This document shows, piece by piece, positions 1 through 7,343 of a DNA stretch of 64,000 bases. Each line of letters begins with the position of its first letter. Positions within the stretch are counted from its first letter, which is position 1. Source of the stretch: Desulfatibacillum sp. (GTDB lineage: Bacteria > Desulfobacterota > Desulfobacteria > Desulfobacterales > SpSt-501); contig DYEU01000032.1 in the NCBI GenBank assembly GCA_020725555.1, forward strand, positions 124,001 through 188,000. Reading direction: 5' to 3'. Both the position numbers and the translations under genes were made by a program. The notes under the pieces are model-generated. The model made no database searches. It saw nothing but the letters and a program-made list of their open reading frames with translations, and had not been told where the DNA came from.

Positions 1-1052
1 GCGCCCTCGAGGAGGCCAAGGCCGGCCGTTCGAGCTCGCGGCTCGTTCTGCGGGGGGACTTTCTGGAGGTCCTGCTCGGCTTTCCGCGGGAGGTCAGGCT
101 GGTGACCTTCGCCCCGTTGCGCTGGGAGGAGCCCCTCGGCCGGATCTCGGACCCGGTGCTGGGGGTGATCGAAATCGCGCAGGATCTCTCCGAGGACTAT
201 CAGGTGGTGTACCGCTTTCAGATCCTCGTCGTTGTCTCCTGCGCCGTGCTCCTGGGAGGGCTCTTCGTCGTGCTGCTGTTCGTGGTCAAGCGCGGCGAGG
301 CGATCATCGAGAAGCGCGCCGAGGAGCGGCTGCGGCTCAAGGAGCAACTCAACCGCGCCGAGCGGCTCTCCGCCATGGGCGAAATGGCGGCCGGGATCTC
401 CCACGAGATCCGCAACCCCCTGGGCATCATCCGCAGCTCGGCGGAGCTGCTCAAGAAGAAGCTCGCCCGCCTCGACCCGGGCAACAACCTGCCCGAGATC
501 ATCGTCGAGGAGGCCGGCCGCCTGAACGCCATCATCACCGATTTCATCAGCTTCGCCCGGCCCCGCAGCCCCAAGCTCGCCCCCTGCCGGATCGAGGACG
601 TGATCGACCGCAACATCGCCTTCCTGACCCCCCAGATCGCCGAGAGCCGCTGCACGATCGAAAAAACCGTCCTCACCCCGCTGCCCGAGGTCGCGGCCGA
701 CGCCCCGCTCCTGCACCAGAGCTTCCTCAACCTGCTGCTCAACGCCGTGCAGGCCATGCCCAACGGCGGCCGCATCCGCATCATGCTCCAGGCCGACGCC
801 GCCCGCATCCGGGTGGACATCGAAGACGAGGGCCCGGGCATCCCCGAAGAGCTCAAGGAAAAGATCTGGGATCCCTTTTTCACCACCAAGGAAAAGGGCA
901 GCGGCCTGGGGCTGGGCATCGTGCGCAACATCATCGAGGCCCACGGGGGGGGCATCCGCATCGAAAACCGCGAAAGCGGCGGTGCGCGCGTGACCGTGGA
1001 GCTGCCGGTCCGGCCCGCCGAGCCCGCAGGGGACGCATGGAAACCATCCTGA
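1..1052 (+). CDS. Sensor histidine kinase, 3' part (5' end outside window)
   Basis: C-terminal 349 codons of a two-component sensor kinase; the open frame runs back to the first bases of the window with no start, so the N-terminus is missing. A membrane helix is encoded at about 222-292. It is followed by a short linker, then an H-box (GISHEIRNPLG) with the phosphorylated His codon near 402. The N-box reads NLLLNAVQAMP, the G1 box DEGPGIPE, the F box DPFFTTK and the G2 box GSGLGLGIV, so the HisKA plus HATPase_c core is complete. The residues before the helix are probably the end of a periplasmic sensor domain. It overlaps the next gene by 16 bp, so the two are almost certainly cognate partners. 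The stimulus cannot be judged from this fragment. Confidence 0.93.
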   Translation, partial: ALEEAKAGRSSSRLVLRGDFLEVLLGFPREVRLVTFAPLRWEEPLGRISDPVLGVIEIAQDLSEDYQVVYRFQILVVVSCAVLLGGLFVVLLFVVKRGEAIIEKRAEERLRLKEQLNRAERLSAMGEMAAGISHEIRNPLGIIRSSAELLKKKLARLDPGNNLPEIIVEEAGRLNAIITDFISFARPRSPKLAPCRIEDVIDRNIAFLTPQIAESRCTIEKTVLTPLPEVAADAPLLHQSFLNLLLNAVQAMPNGGRIRIMLQADAARIRVDIEDEGPGIPEELKEKIWDPFFTTKEKGSGLGLGIVRNIIEAHGGGIRIENRESGGARVTVELPVRPAEPAGDAWKPS

Positions 1053-2416
1053 TCGTCGACGACGAGAAGAACTATCTCCTCGTGCTGAGCGCCGTCCTCG
1101 AGGAGGAGGGCTACGAGGTGCTGACCGCGGTCAGCGGGGCCGAGGCGCTCGAGGTCCTGGCCTCCTCCGAGCCCGATCTCGTGCTCACCGACATGAAGAT
1201 GCCCGGCATGGACGGCATCGAGCTCCTCGAGCGCATCAAGGCCCGCGACCCCGACCTGCCGGTCATCATGATGACGGCCCACGGCACCGTGGACAAGGCG
1301 GTCGAGGCGATGCAGAAGGGGGCCTACACCTATCTCCTCAAGCCCTTCGACAACGAGCGCCTCATCCTCTACGTGCGCAAGGCCATCTCGCTCTTCCAGG
1401 TGATCCAGGAGAACCGCCGGCTGCGGCGGGCCATGCAGTCGCAGTACCGCTTCGGGCAGCTCATCGGCAAAAGCCGCTCCATGCAGGCCGTGTTCGACAC
1501 CGTGGAGAAGGTCGCCCCGAGCGGGGCGACGGTGCTGATCGAGGGCGAAAGCGGCACCGGAAAAGAGCTCGTCGCCAAGGCCATCCATTTCAACAGCCCG
1601 CGGCGCGACAAGCCCTTCGTCGCCGTGAGCTGCTCGGCGCTGGCCGAGACGCTGCTCGAAAGCGAGCTCTTCGGCCACGAGAAGGGGGCCTTCACGGGCG
1701 CGGTGGCGACCCGCAAGGGCCGCTTCGAGCTCGCCCACGGCGGGACCCTCTTCCTGGACGAGATCGGCGAGCTCTCGGCGGGGCTGCAAGTGAAGCTGCT
1801 GCGCGTGCTCCAGGAGCGGAGCTTCGAGCGCGTGGGCGGAACGCGGCCGATCACGGTCGACATCCGGCTGATCGCGGCCACCAACCGCAACCTGAAGGAG
1901 GAGGTCGCGCGCGGCCGCTTCCGGGAGGACCTCTTCTTCCGCCTGAACGTGGTGCACATCGTGCTGCCGCCGCTCCGCGAGCGCCGCGAGGACATCCGCC
2001 TCCTGGTCAACCACTTCCTCGAAAAATACGCCGCCGAGCGCAAGTCCGGCGTGCCCGTCAAGGGGCTCTCCCCCGAGGTGGAGCGGCTCTTCTACGAGTA
2101 CGACTGGCCGGGAAACGTGCGCGAGCTCGAAAACGTCATCGAGCGCGTCATGGTCCTGTGCCCGCGGGAGATCGTCACCCCCGCCGACCTGCCCGCCGAT
2201 TTCGCGCAAAGCAGCGCCAACCTGCTGCAGCTCGGCATCCCGAAGGACGCCCGGCTCTACGAGACCCTCGAGGCGGTGGAGAAGGCGATGATCGAGCGGG
2301 CGCTGCGGCTGTGCCACAACGTCCAGGCGCACGCCGCCGAGCTGCTGGGCATCACCCGCAGCGGCTTGAACCAGAAGATCCGGCGCTACGGCCTGGAGGC
2401 CGGCCCGAAATCGTGA
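1037..2416 (+). CDS. Sigma-54-dependent response regulator, NtrC family
   Basis: 459 residues with the three-part NtrC architecture. The receiver domain (1-120) has the acidic pair DD at 8-9, phospho-acceptor Asp52 (LTDMKMPG) and Lys102 (LKPF). The AAA+ domain has Walker A GESGTGKE at 170-177, the sigma-54 contact loop GAFTGA at 217-222 and a LFLDEIGEL Walker B. A Fis-type helix-turn-helix lies at about 415-455. It activates sigma-54 RNA polymerase after phosphorylation by the kinase encoded just upstream, with which it overlaps. ATG at 1037 is the natural start because the receiver begins there. Target promoters are not identifiable here. Confidence 0.96.
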   Translation: METILIVDDEKNYLLVLSAVLEEEGYEVLTAVSGAEALEVLASSEPDLVLTDMKMPGMDGIELLERIKARDPDLPVIMMTAHGTVDKAVEAMQKGAYTYLLKPFDNERLILYVRKAISLFQVIQENRRLRRAMQSQYRFGQLIGKSRSMQAVFDTVEKVAPSGATVLIEGESGTGKELVAKAIHFNSPRRDKPFVAVSCSALAETLLESELFGHEKGAFTGAVATRKGRFELAHGGTLFLDEIGELSAGLQVKLLRVLQERSFERVGGTRPITVDIRLIAATNRNLKEEVARGRFREDLFFRLNVVHIVLPPLRERREDIRLLVNHFLEKYAAERKSGVPVKGLSPEVERLFYEYDWPGNVRELENVIERVMVLCPREIVTPADLPADFAQSSANLLQLGIPKDARLYETLEAVEKAMIERALRLCHNVQAHAAELLGITRSGLNQKIRRYGLEAGPKS

Positions 2417-2449
2417 GGCCCGGCCCGAGGGGGAGGGACGCCGCGGCCT

Positions 2450-3130
2450 TCAGCCCGCAAGGCGCGCGCGGACCGGGCCGGCGTACCAGGAATCGGGGTG
2501 CTCGCGGAGCAGCCGCTCGAAGAAACCCTTCCCCTTTTCCGCCTGCCCCTGGGCGAGGCAGAGATCCCCCAGGTGGAAGAGAATCTCCTCCTGCAGCGAC
2601 CCCTGCGCGAGGGGGAGCGCCTGCTCGAAGCGCTCGATCGCCGCGGCCGCCTCCCCGAGCGCGAGGTGGCAGTGGGCGATGCTCTTCAGCAGCTGCAGCC
2701 GGAGGGTGTGGGGCTCGGGGAAGTCGCCGAGCGCCGCGCGGTAGATCTCAAGCGCCCGGCGCGTCTCGCCCGCCTCGAAGAGGAGATCGGCGTAGAGGAT
2801 GCGCGCCAGGCGGCCGCCTTGCCGGCGGCCGTGGTCAGTGATCAGGCGTTCGAGGTCCCCCGCCGCCGCCCGAAGCGCCTCAGCCGGCTTGCCTGCGGCT
2901 TCGGCCCGTTCCAGCGCCCGCGAGAGAAGCGAGACCGCCTGGGCTTCCTGCCGATTTTCCCAGGCCCGCCATCCCGACACGAGCACCGCGACCGCGAGGG
3001 CGACCGCCGCCGCCAGGCGCAGCTCGCGCTTGTGCGCCGCGACCCAGGCGAGCGCCTTGCCCGTGGTCGTCAGAAACTCGTCGGGTTCCTTGAGCAGCTC
3101 CTTGCGGCTTTTCTTCTGCACGGCAGCCAC
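2450..3130 (-). CDS. Membrane-anchored tetratricopeptide repeat protein
   Basis: 226 residues. A charged N-terminus is followed by one membrane helix at about 37-54 (LAAAVALAVAVLVSGW). The rest is a predicted periplasmic alpha-helical domain with TPR-like repeats (ALEIYRAALGDFPEPH, AIERFEQALPLAQ, GKGFFERLLREHPDS). The topology resembles YfgM-type TPR proteins, which act as chaperone-associated or scaffold factors, but the specific partner is unknown. The GTG start at 3130 is chosen because GAGGAGG sits 8-9 bases upstream inside the end of the preceding gene. Any longer frame reads into the adenosine kinase gene out of frame. It lies 4 bases after that gene's stop, so both probably share one transcript. 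Confidence 0.72.
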   Translation of the reverse strand: MAAVQKKSRKELLKEPDEFLTTTGKALAWVAAHKRELRLAAAVALAVAVLVSGWRAWENRQEAQAVSLLSRALERAEAAGKPAEALRAAAGDLERLITDHGRRQGGRLARILYADLLFEAGETRRALEIYRAALGDFPEPHTLRLQLLKSIAHCHLALGEAAAAIERFEQALPLAQGSLQEEILFHLGDLCLAQGQAEKGKGFFERLLREHPDSWYAGPVRARLAG

Positions 3131-3134
3131 GGCG

Positions 3135-4205
3135 TCAGCCCTCCTCGGTCTCTTGGCCCGCCCCGGCGCGGGGGGTCGGGGGGGAGAGGTTGGTTGCGGC
3201 CGCCGGCGAACCGGCGCCCAGGGATTCCACGATGCGCCGGATCCGCCGCCAGCCTTCCTCGGGAATGGAGGCCCCCAGCACCTGGCAGACCTCGTAGCCG
3301 CAGGCCGACCCGATCGCCCCGCACTCGGGGAGGGGGCGGTCGCGGACCAGCCCGTAGAGAAAGCCCGCGGCCCACAGGTCGCCCGCACCGGTGGTGTCGA
3401 GCGCGCGGCCGTCCCCCCGGGCCGGCACGGCATGGGTCTCGGCGCCGGCGGCGATCAGGCTGCCGCGGGCGCCGAGCTTGACCACGGCCACCTCCACCTC
3501 GCCCCGCAGCGCCTCGAGGGCGCGGCCGGGGTCGGCCTCGCTGGTGTAAGCGCGGGACTCGTCCTCGTTGGCGAGCAGGATGTCCACGTAGTCGCGCACG
3601 AGGCGGGCGAGTTCCTCCCGCGCCGCCGCGACGACGTTGTGGCTGGCGAGATCGAGCGAGATGCGCGCCCCGGCGTCCCGGGCCGCCTCGAGGGCCCGGC
3701 GGATCAACGCCGGGTTGTAGAGCAGATAGCCCTCGATGTGCACGATCGCCGCATCGGCGAAGAGCTCGGGTGCGATCTCCTCGGGCCGGGCCTCGGCGGC
3801 GGCGCCGAGGAACGTGAACATGGAGCGCTGGGCGTCGGGGGTGACGACCGAAAGCACGCGGCCGGTCGGCTTCTCCGAGCCGAAAAGCCGGGGTTCCACC
3901 CGGTTTTCCCTGAGCGCCCGCTCGAGAAAATCCCCCATCCGGCCCCGGCCGCGCTTGCCGACGAAACGCGCCCTCCCCCCCAGCCGGGCGACACCGACCG
4001 CCGTGTTGCAGGCCGACCCGCCGGGAACGACCGCCGGGGGCTCGGGGAGGCGGGAAACCGTCCGCTCGATCACCTCGCGCTCGACATAAATCATCCCGCC
4101 CTTGACGCCGCCGGAGGAGGCGAGAAATCCCTCGTCCGCCCGGGCCAGGATGTCGACCAGCGCCGAGCCCACGGTGACGATCGTGTCGCGTCTGTCCGTT
4201 CCCAT
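3135..4205 (-). CDS. PfkB-family sugar/adenosine kinase
   Basis: 356 residues, full length for a ribokinase/PfkB-fold kinase. The N-terminal nucleoside/sugar-binding motif reads GGSACNTAVGVARLGG (62-77). The C-terminal anion-hole and catalytic signature is DTTGAGDLWAAGF, with catalytic Asp276. The arrangement is closest to the adenosine kinase-like branch (COG0524) common in Desulfobacterota and alphaproteobacteria, but substrate cannot be fixed from motifs alone. It would transfer the gamma-phosphate of ATP to a sugar hydroxyl in the cytoplasm. The last 20 residues are low-complexity and Pro/Ala rich. It is followed 4 bp later by the TPR protein gene. Confidence 0.88.
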   Translation of the reverse strand: MGTDRRDTIVTVGSALVDILARADEGFLASSGGVKGGMIYVEREVIERTVSRLPEPPAVVPGGSACNTAVGVARLGGRARFVGKRGRGRMGDFLERALRENRVEPRLFGSEKPTGRVLSVVTPDAQRSMFTFLGAAAEARPEEIAPELFADAAIVHIEGYLLYNPALIRRALEAARDAGARISLDLASHNVVAAAREELARLVRDYVDILLANEDESRAYTSEADPGRALEALRGEVEVAVVKLGARGSLIAAGAETHAVPARGDGRALDTTGAGDLWAAGFLYGLVRDRPLPECGAIGSACGYEVCQVLGASIPEEGWRRIRRIVESLGAGSPAAATNLSPPTPRAGAGQETEEG

Positions 4206-4238
4206 CGTGCCTGCCGCCCGTGAGCGAAGCGCCGTCTC

Positions 4239-4676
4239 TTACCACACCAGGCTGTCGTGGATCCAGCCCCGATCGCCGTCGGCGTGTTCGACCTGGATCC
4301 AGCGGCCCTCGCGGCGCAACACCTTGAAGGGGACCCCCTTGTCCACCCGCCCGAGGACCGCGTGCTCGGTCCCCGGGCCGCTGCGCAGCTGGCAGCCGTT
4401 CTGGCGGGTGATCACCGTCGGCGTCTTGTCCACCAGCGATTTGTGGACCCAGCCGGTGTCGCCCTCGTAGTCGCGGAAGCGCACCCAGACGCCGGAGGTC
4501 TCCAGAACCTCGATCGGGTGATATTTTTCAATCTTCCAGAGCACATCCGCCGTGGGCTTGGGCTCGGCGCGCACGTTGGCCTCGGCGGCGCTCACGGCCA
4601 TGCGCTCGGCGGCCGCGAGCGGAAGGGCCGCCCCGAGCAGGAGGAAACCGGCGAACAGGAACCGAACGGCGCGCAT
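4239..4676 (-). CDS. Secreted protein with two bacterial SH3 domains
   Basis: 145 residues: a signal peptide (MRAVRFLFAGFLLLGAALPLAAA) followed by two SH3_3-type repeats, about 25-80 and 85-145. Each ends in a GWVH/GWIH tryptophan motif (DTGWVHKSLV and DRGWIHDSLVW). Such domains usually bind peptidoglycan or mediate periplasmic protein contacts. The ATG at 4676 is preferred over an upstream in-frame start because GAGGAGA lies 8 bases before it and the signal peptide begins there. It sits between the metallophosphatase and PfkB genes on the same strand. No catalytic domain is present. Confidence 0.82.
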   Translation of the reverse strand: MRAVRFLFAGFLLLGAALPLAAAERMAVSAAEANVRAEPKPTADVLWKIEKYHPIEVLETSGVWVRFRDYEGDTGWVHKSLVDKTPTVITRQNGCQLRSGPGTEHAVLGRVDKGVPFKVLRREGRWIQVEHADGDRGWIHDSLVW

Positions 4677-4689
4677 ATCCGGGGTCTCC

Positions 4690-5334
4690 TCACGCGTGGA
4701 TGAAGCGTTCCTCGGGAAGCTGCAGGCAGGTGAGCTTGTTGCCGTAAACGGCCCCCGTGTCAATGCCGATCTTGTTGTCCTCGACCAGCGGCTCTTCGAA
4801 GGGGGTGTGGCCGAAGACGACGCGCTTGCCGAAGGGGCGCCGCTCGGAGAGAAACTCCTCGCGGATCCAGAGCAGGTCCTCGGCTCTTTGGCGCGGGAGG
4901 GGCAGGCCGTGCCGCATCCCGGCGTGGACGAAGAGGTAGTCCTCGGTCTCGTAGAAGAGCCGCAGGGACTCGAAAAAACGCCGGTGTTCGTCCGGGACGG
5001 GCGGGCCGGCCGCCGCGGGGGCGCGGCGCAGGTAGCTCTCGAGCGTCTGCCGGCCGCCGTTGTAGAGATAGGTGAGCCGGTCGCGGCCCTCGAGGTACTC
5101 GAGGAGCATCGCTTCGTGATTTCCCTTGAGAAAGACGACGTCGGGGTGCCGCCGGCCGAGGGCGATCAGGTGCTCGACGACCTCGAAGGAGTCGGGCCCG
5201 CGATCGATGTAATCGCCGAGGAACACGAGCCGGTCCCGCCCCCAGGCGATGGGGATCCGCTCCAGCAGCCGGCACAGGGCCTCGTAGCAGCCGTGGATGT
5301 CGCCGACCGCGAAAATGCGGCCTTCGTCGGTCAT
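4690..5334 (-). CDS. PPP-family metallophosphatase (ApaH/PrpE-like)
   Basis: 214 residues carrying the calcineurin-like signature series GDIHGCYEAL, GDYIDRGPDS and GNHEAM, then later His ligands HAGM and FGHTPFEEP. These are the two-metal site residues of Ser/Thr or diadenosine-tetraphosphate phosphatases (COG0639). The ATG at 5334 overlaps the TGA of the upstream radical SAM gene (ATGA) and has GAGGGGG upstream. A GTG three codons earlier is less likely. Substrate could be a phosphoprotein or a dinucleoside polyphosphate; motifs alone do not separate these. A housekeeping role in the cytoplasm is likely. Confidence 0.87.
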   Translation of the reverse strand: MTDEGRIFAVGDIHGCYEALCRLLERIPIAWGRDRLVFLGDYIDRGPDSFEVVEHLIALGRRHPDVVFLKGNHEAMLLEYLEGRDRLTYLYNGGRQTLESYLRRAPAAAGPPVPDEHRRFFESLRLFYETEDYLFVHAGMRHGLPLPRQRAEDLLWIREEFLSERRPFGKRVVFGHTPFEEPLVEDNKIGIDTGAVYGNKLTCLQLPEERFIHA

Positions 5335-6257
5335 GGCCGCCACCCCCTCGCCGCCAGCCGGTCAAGCCGGGTGATGCCCTCGGCCTGCGCCTCCTCCACC
5401 GCCCGCCGGAACTCGGCGACGGAGACGGGCCGCTCGAGCCCCTCGATCTCGGAGGCGCGGCCGCAGGGCCGGTACTGGGACATGAGGTTCACGTAGGTCC
5501 GGGGGGAGATCTCGCGGGCGATGAAGCGCATGACCTCCCTCGTCCCGGCAAGCCCGCCGGGGAGCACGAGGTGACGCACGATCAGGCCGCGCCGGGCGAT
5601 CCCGCGCTCGTCGAGCACGAGATCCCCCACCTGCCGGTGCATCTCCTTCAGGGCGGCGCGAGCCACCTCGGGGTAGTCGGGGGCCTGGCAGCTGCGGCGG
5701 GCGACCTCGGGGTCCCAGAACTTGAAGTCGGGCATGTAGATGTCGACGATCCCCTCGAGCAGCGCCAGCGTCTCGGGCAGATCGTAGCCGCCCGTGTTGA
5801 AGACCAGGGGCACCTCGAGGCCCCGGTCGGCCGCAAGCGCGACCGCGGCGAGGATCTGGGGGACGACGTGGGAGGGGGTCACGAAGTTGATGTTGTGGCA
5901 GCCCATCGCCTGCAGCGCAAGCAAGACCCCGGCGAGCCGCTCGTCGGAGACTTCCTCGCCTTCGTTTCCGTGGCTGATCTCGAAGTTCTGGCAGAAGAGG
6001 CAGAAGAGGTTGCAGGACGAAAAAAAGACCGTCCCCGAGCCCCGCTCGCCGACGAGGGGGGCCTCTTCGCCGAAATGGGGGTGGGCGCTCGCCACGCGCG
6101 CGTTGCGCCCGGTGCGGCAGAAGCCGCGTTCGCCCGCCCGGCGGTCGACCCCGCAGCGGCGCGGGCAGAGGCGGCAGTCGGCGAGCCGCTCCAGGGCCTC
6201 CGCGGCCCGGCGGGCGAGCCGTCCGTCCTGGAGGGCGATGCGGTAGGCGGCTTCCAC
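5331..6257 (-). CDS. Radical SAM protein, PflA-like (COG1313)
   Basis: 308 residues. The radical SAM cluster motif is Cys82-x3-Cys86-x2-Cys89 (CNLFCLFC), followed by a PflA-like barrel with FNTGGYD and DIYMPDFKFW. An N-terminal Cys-rich segment (C28-x2-C31-x3-C35 with C47) matches the extra cysteine arrangement of the COG1313 family, often annotated as putative pyruvate formate-lyase activating enzyme. No glycyl-radical enzyme is visible in the window, so the true client is unknown. It reductively cleaves SAM in the cytoplasm. Its stop overlaps the start of the metallophosphatase. Confidence 0.88.
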   Translation of the reverse strand: MEAAYRIALQDGRLARRAAEALERLADCRLCPRRCGVDRRAGERGFCRTGRNARVASAHPHFGEEAPLVGERGSGTVFFSSCNLFCLFCQNFEISHGNEGEEVSDERLAGVLLALQAMGCHNINFVTPSHVVPQILAAVALAADRGLEVPLVFNTGGYDLPETLALLEGIVDIYMPDFKFWDPEVARRSCQAPDYPEVARAALKEMHRQVGDLVLDERGIARRGLIVRHLVLPGGLAGTREVMRFIAREISPRTYVNLMSQYRPCGRASEIEGLERPVSVAEFRRAVEEAQAEGITRLDRLAARGWRP

Positions 6258-6278
6258 GCGCTTCTCCGATCGGCCCGG

Positions 6279-6956
6279 TTACTCCGCGGGCTCGACCAGG
6301 ATTTTCTGGGCCAGCCCGCGGCCGAGCACCAGGCGCCGCTCGCCGGCCGAGACGGCCATCTGGCCCTGACCCGCGTTGGTGAGCACTTCGATCCGGTCTC
6401 CGGGGCGCAGCCCCATCGCGAGCAGCCGCACCCGCACGGCGGTCCCGCCGGTGATCTCGCTCACCCGGAGCCGCTCGCCCGCCTTGGCGTTCACCAGCGG
6501 CAGGCGCTTTTCCCGCTCGCGCAGGCAATCGGCGCAGAGGCCGTAGAGCTCCATGCGGTGCCGCAGCAGGTGAAAGCCGTGGCGGGAGGCGACCTCGACC
6601 TGACGGCGTTCCAGCCGCTCGTCGGTGAACTCGAGGATGCGCCGGCATTTCAGGCAGACCATGTGGTCGTGGTGGTCGCCCAGGTGCCGGTGCTCGTAGC
6701 GCACGACCCCGTTGTCGAAGCGGCCCGGGCGGGCGAAGCCCCAGCGGCTGAGGAGCTTCAGGGTCTCGCGCACGAAGTCGACGGGAAGCCGCACCCCGCG
6801 TTCGGCGAGCAGCTGGGCGAGCTCCTCGGCGGTCAGGTGCCGCTCGACGGACAAGAAGCCCTCGAGCACCCGCAGGTGGTCCTCGGGGCGCTCCACCCGC
6901 TCCTCTTCAAAGAGCTTCTTGAACTGGTCTTTCTCCTGCTCGTGGAGCCGGGTCAT
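6279..6956 (-). CDS. Fur-family repressor fused to a C-terminal FeoA domain
   Basis: 225 residues. Residues 1-150 form a Fur-type regulator: winged helix at about 20-85, then the metal-binding stretch with HLGDHHDH (91-98) and the two CxxC pairs Cys101/104 and Cys141/144 of a structural zinc site. Residues 155-225 are an FeoA/SH3-like domain (GTAVRVRLLAMGLRPGDRIEV, split at residue 181 by a Met-Gly turn). DtxR/IdeR repressors carry such a domain, but Fur proteins normally do not. The likely role is iron- or metal-dependent repression. ATG 6956 is chosen as the first Met before the Fur fold; no strong Shine-Dalgarno is visible. It lies 25 bp after the FmdB gene. Confidence 0.86.
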   Translation of the reverse strand: MTRLHEQEKDQFKKLFEEERVERPEDHLRVLEGFLSVERHLTAEELAQLLAERGVRLPVDFVRETLKLLSRWGFARPGRFDNGVVRYEHRHLGDHHDHMVCLKCRRILEFTDERLERRQVEVASRHGFHLLRHRMELYGLCADCLREREKRLPLVNAKAGERLRVSEITGGTAVRVRLLAMGLRPGDRIEVLTNAGQGQMAVSAGERRLVLGRGLAQKILVEPAE

Positions 6957-6981
6957 GGCGGGGCGTGCGGGCGGCGCGTGA

Positions 6982-7227
6982 TCAGCGGGAGTGCCCGGGG
7001 AGGTCCCAGGTGGTGCAGGAGCCGGCCGAACAGGAGCGGGTGCGCCGCGTGGGGGACTCCCCGGCATCGCCGGAGGAGCCGCCGATCACGCTGGCGCAGC
7101 TGAGGACACGCTCGAACTCCTCGGAGCCGCATTTCGGGCAGCGGGTCTCGAGGGTCTCCTCGCGGGTCAGCACCAGGATCTCGAAGCAGTCGTTGCAGCG
7201 GGTGCAGCGAAACTCGTAGATGGGCAT
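6982..7227 (-). CDS. FmdB-family zinc ribbon protein
   Basis: 81 residues beginning MPIYEFRCTRCNDCFE, with CxxC knuckles at CTRC and CPKC and the GSEEFERVLS segment that defines the FmdB/CxxC_CXXC_SSSS putative regulatory family. These small proteins occur next to metabolic and metal-related genes. Their biochemical role is unproven, and they were first described beside formamidase and methylotrophy genes. The C-terminal third is low-complexity and Ser/Arg rich. It is first in the minus-strand run with the Fur-FeoA gene and has its own candidate promoter just upstream. Confidence 0.85.
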   Translation of the reverse strand: MPIYEFRCTRCNDCFEILVLTREETLETRCPKCGSEEFERVLSCASVIGGSSGDAGESPTRRTRSCSAGSCTTWDLPGHSR

Positions 7228-7261
7228 AACCGGTTTTCCTCACAGGATTTTCGATCTTCGA

Positions 7262-7290
7262 AGTATTTCCCAGATCCCCCATCCTGTCAA
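7262..7290 (-). promoter_or_regulatory. Candidate sigma-70 promoter for the FmdB/Fur-FeoA run
   Basis: On the minus strand a perfect TTGACA (complement of 7285-7290) is followed after 17 bases by AATACT (7262-7267), a 4/6 match to the -10 consensus. Predicted initiation is about 25-30 bases before the FmdB start. A CTTCGAAG palindrome (7255-7262) touches the -10 and could be an operator, possibly for the encoded Fur-type repressor; that part is inference. Confidence 0.5.
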
Positions 7291-7309
7291 GCGGTCCTCG
7301 CCCCTGCCC

Positions 7310-7337
7310 GTGACAGCCGGCCGAAAATGGCTACACT
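7310..7337 (+). promoter_or_regulatory. Candidate sigma-70 promoter giving a leaderless transcript
   Basis: GTGACA (7310-7315), a 16-base spacer and TACACT (7332-7337). The ATG of the next gene at 7344 starts only 6 bases after the -10, where transcription itself would begin, and no Shine-Dalgarno sequence lies upstream. If the promoter is used, the mRNA is leaderless. Confidence 0.4.
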
Positions 7338-7343
7338 ACGGCC

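Noticed and set aside
218-2332. A 704-codon open frame on the minus strand opposite the two-component genes
   Set aside because: It is the antisense shadow of high-GC genes with intact family motifs on the plus strand; its own translation is low-complexity and matches no family.
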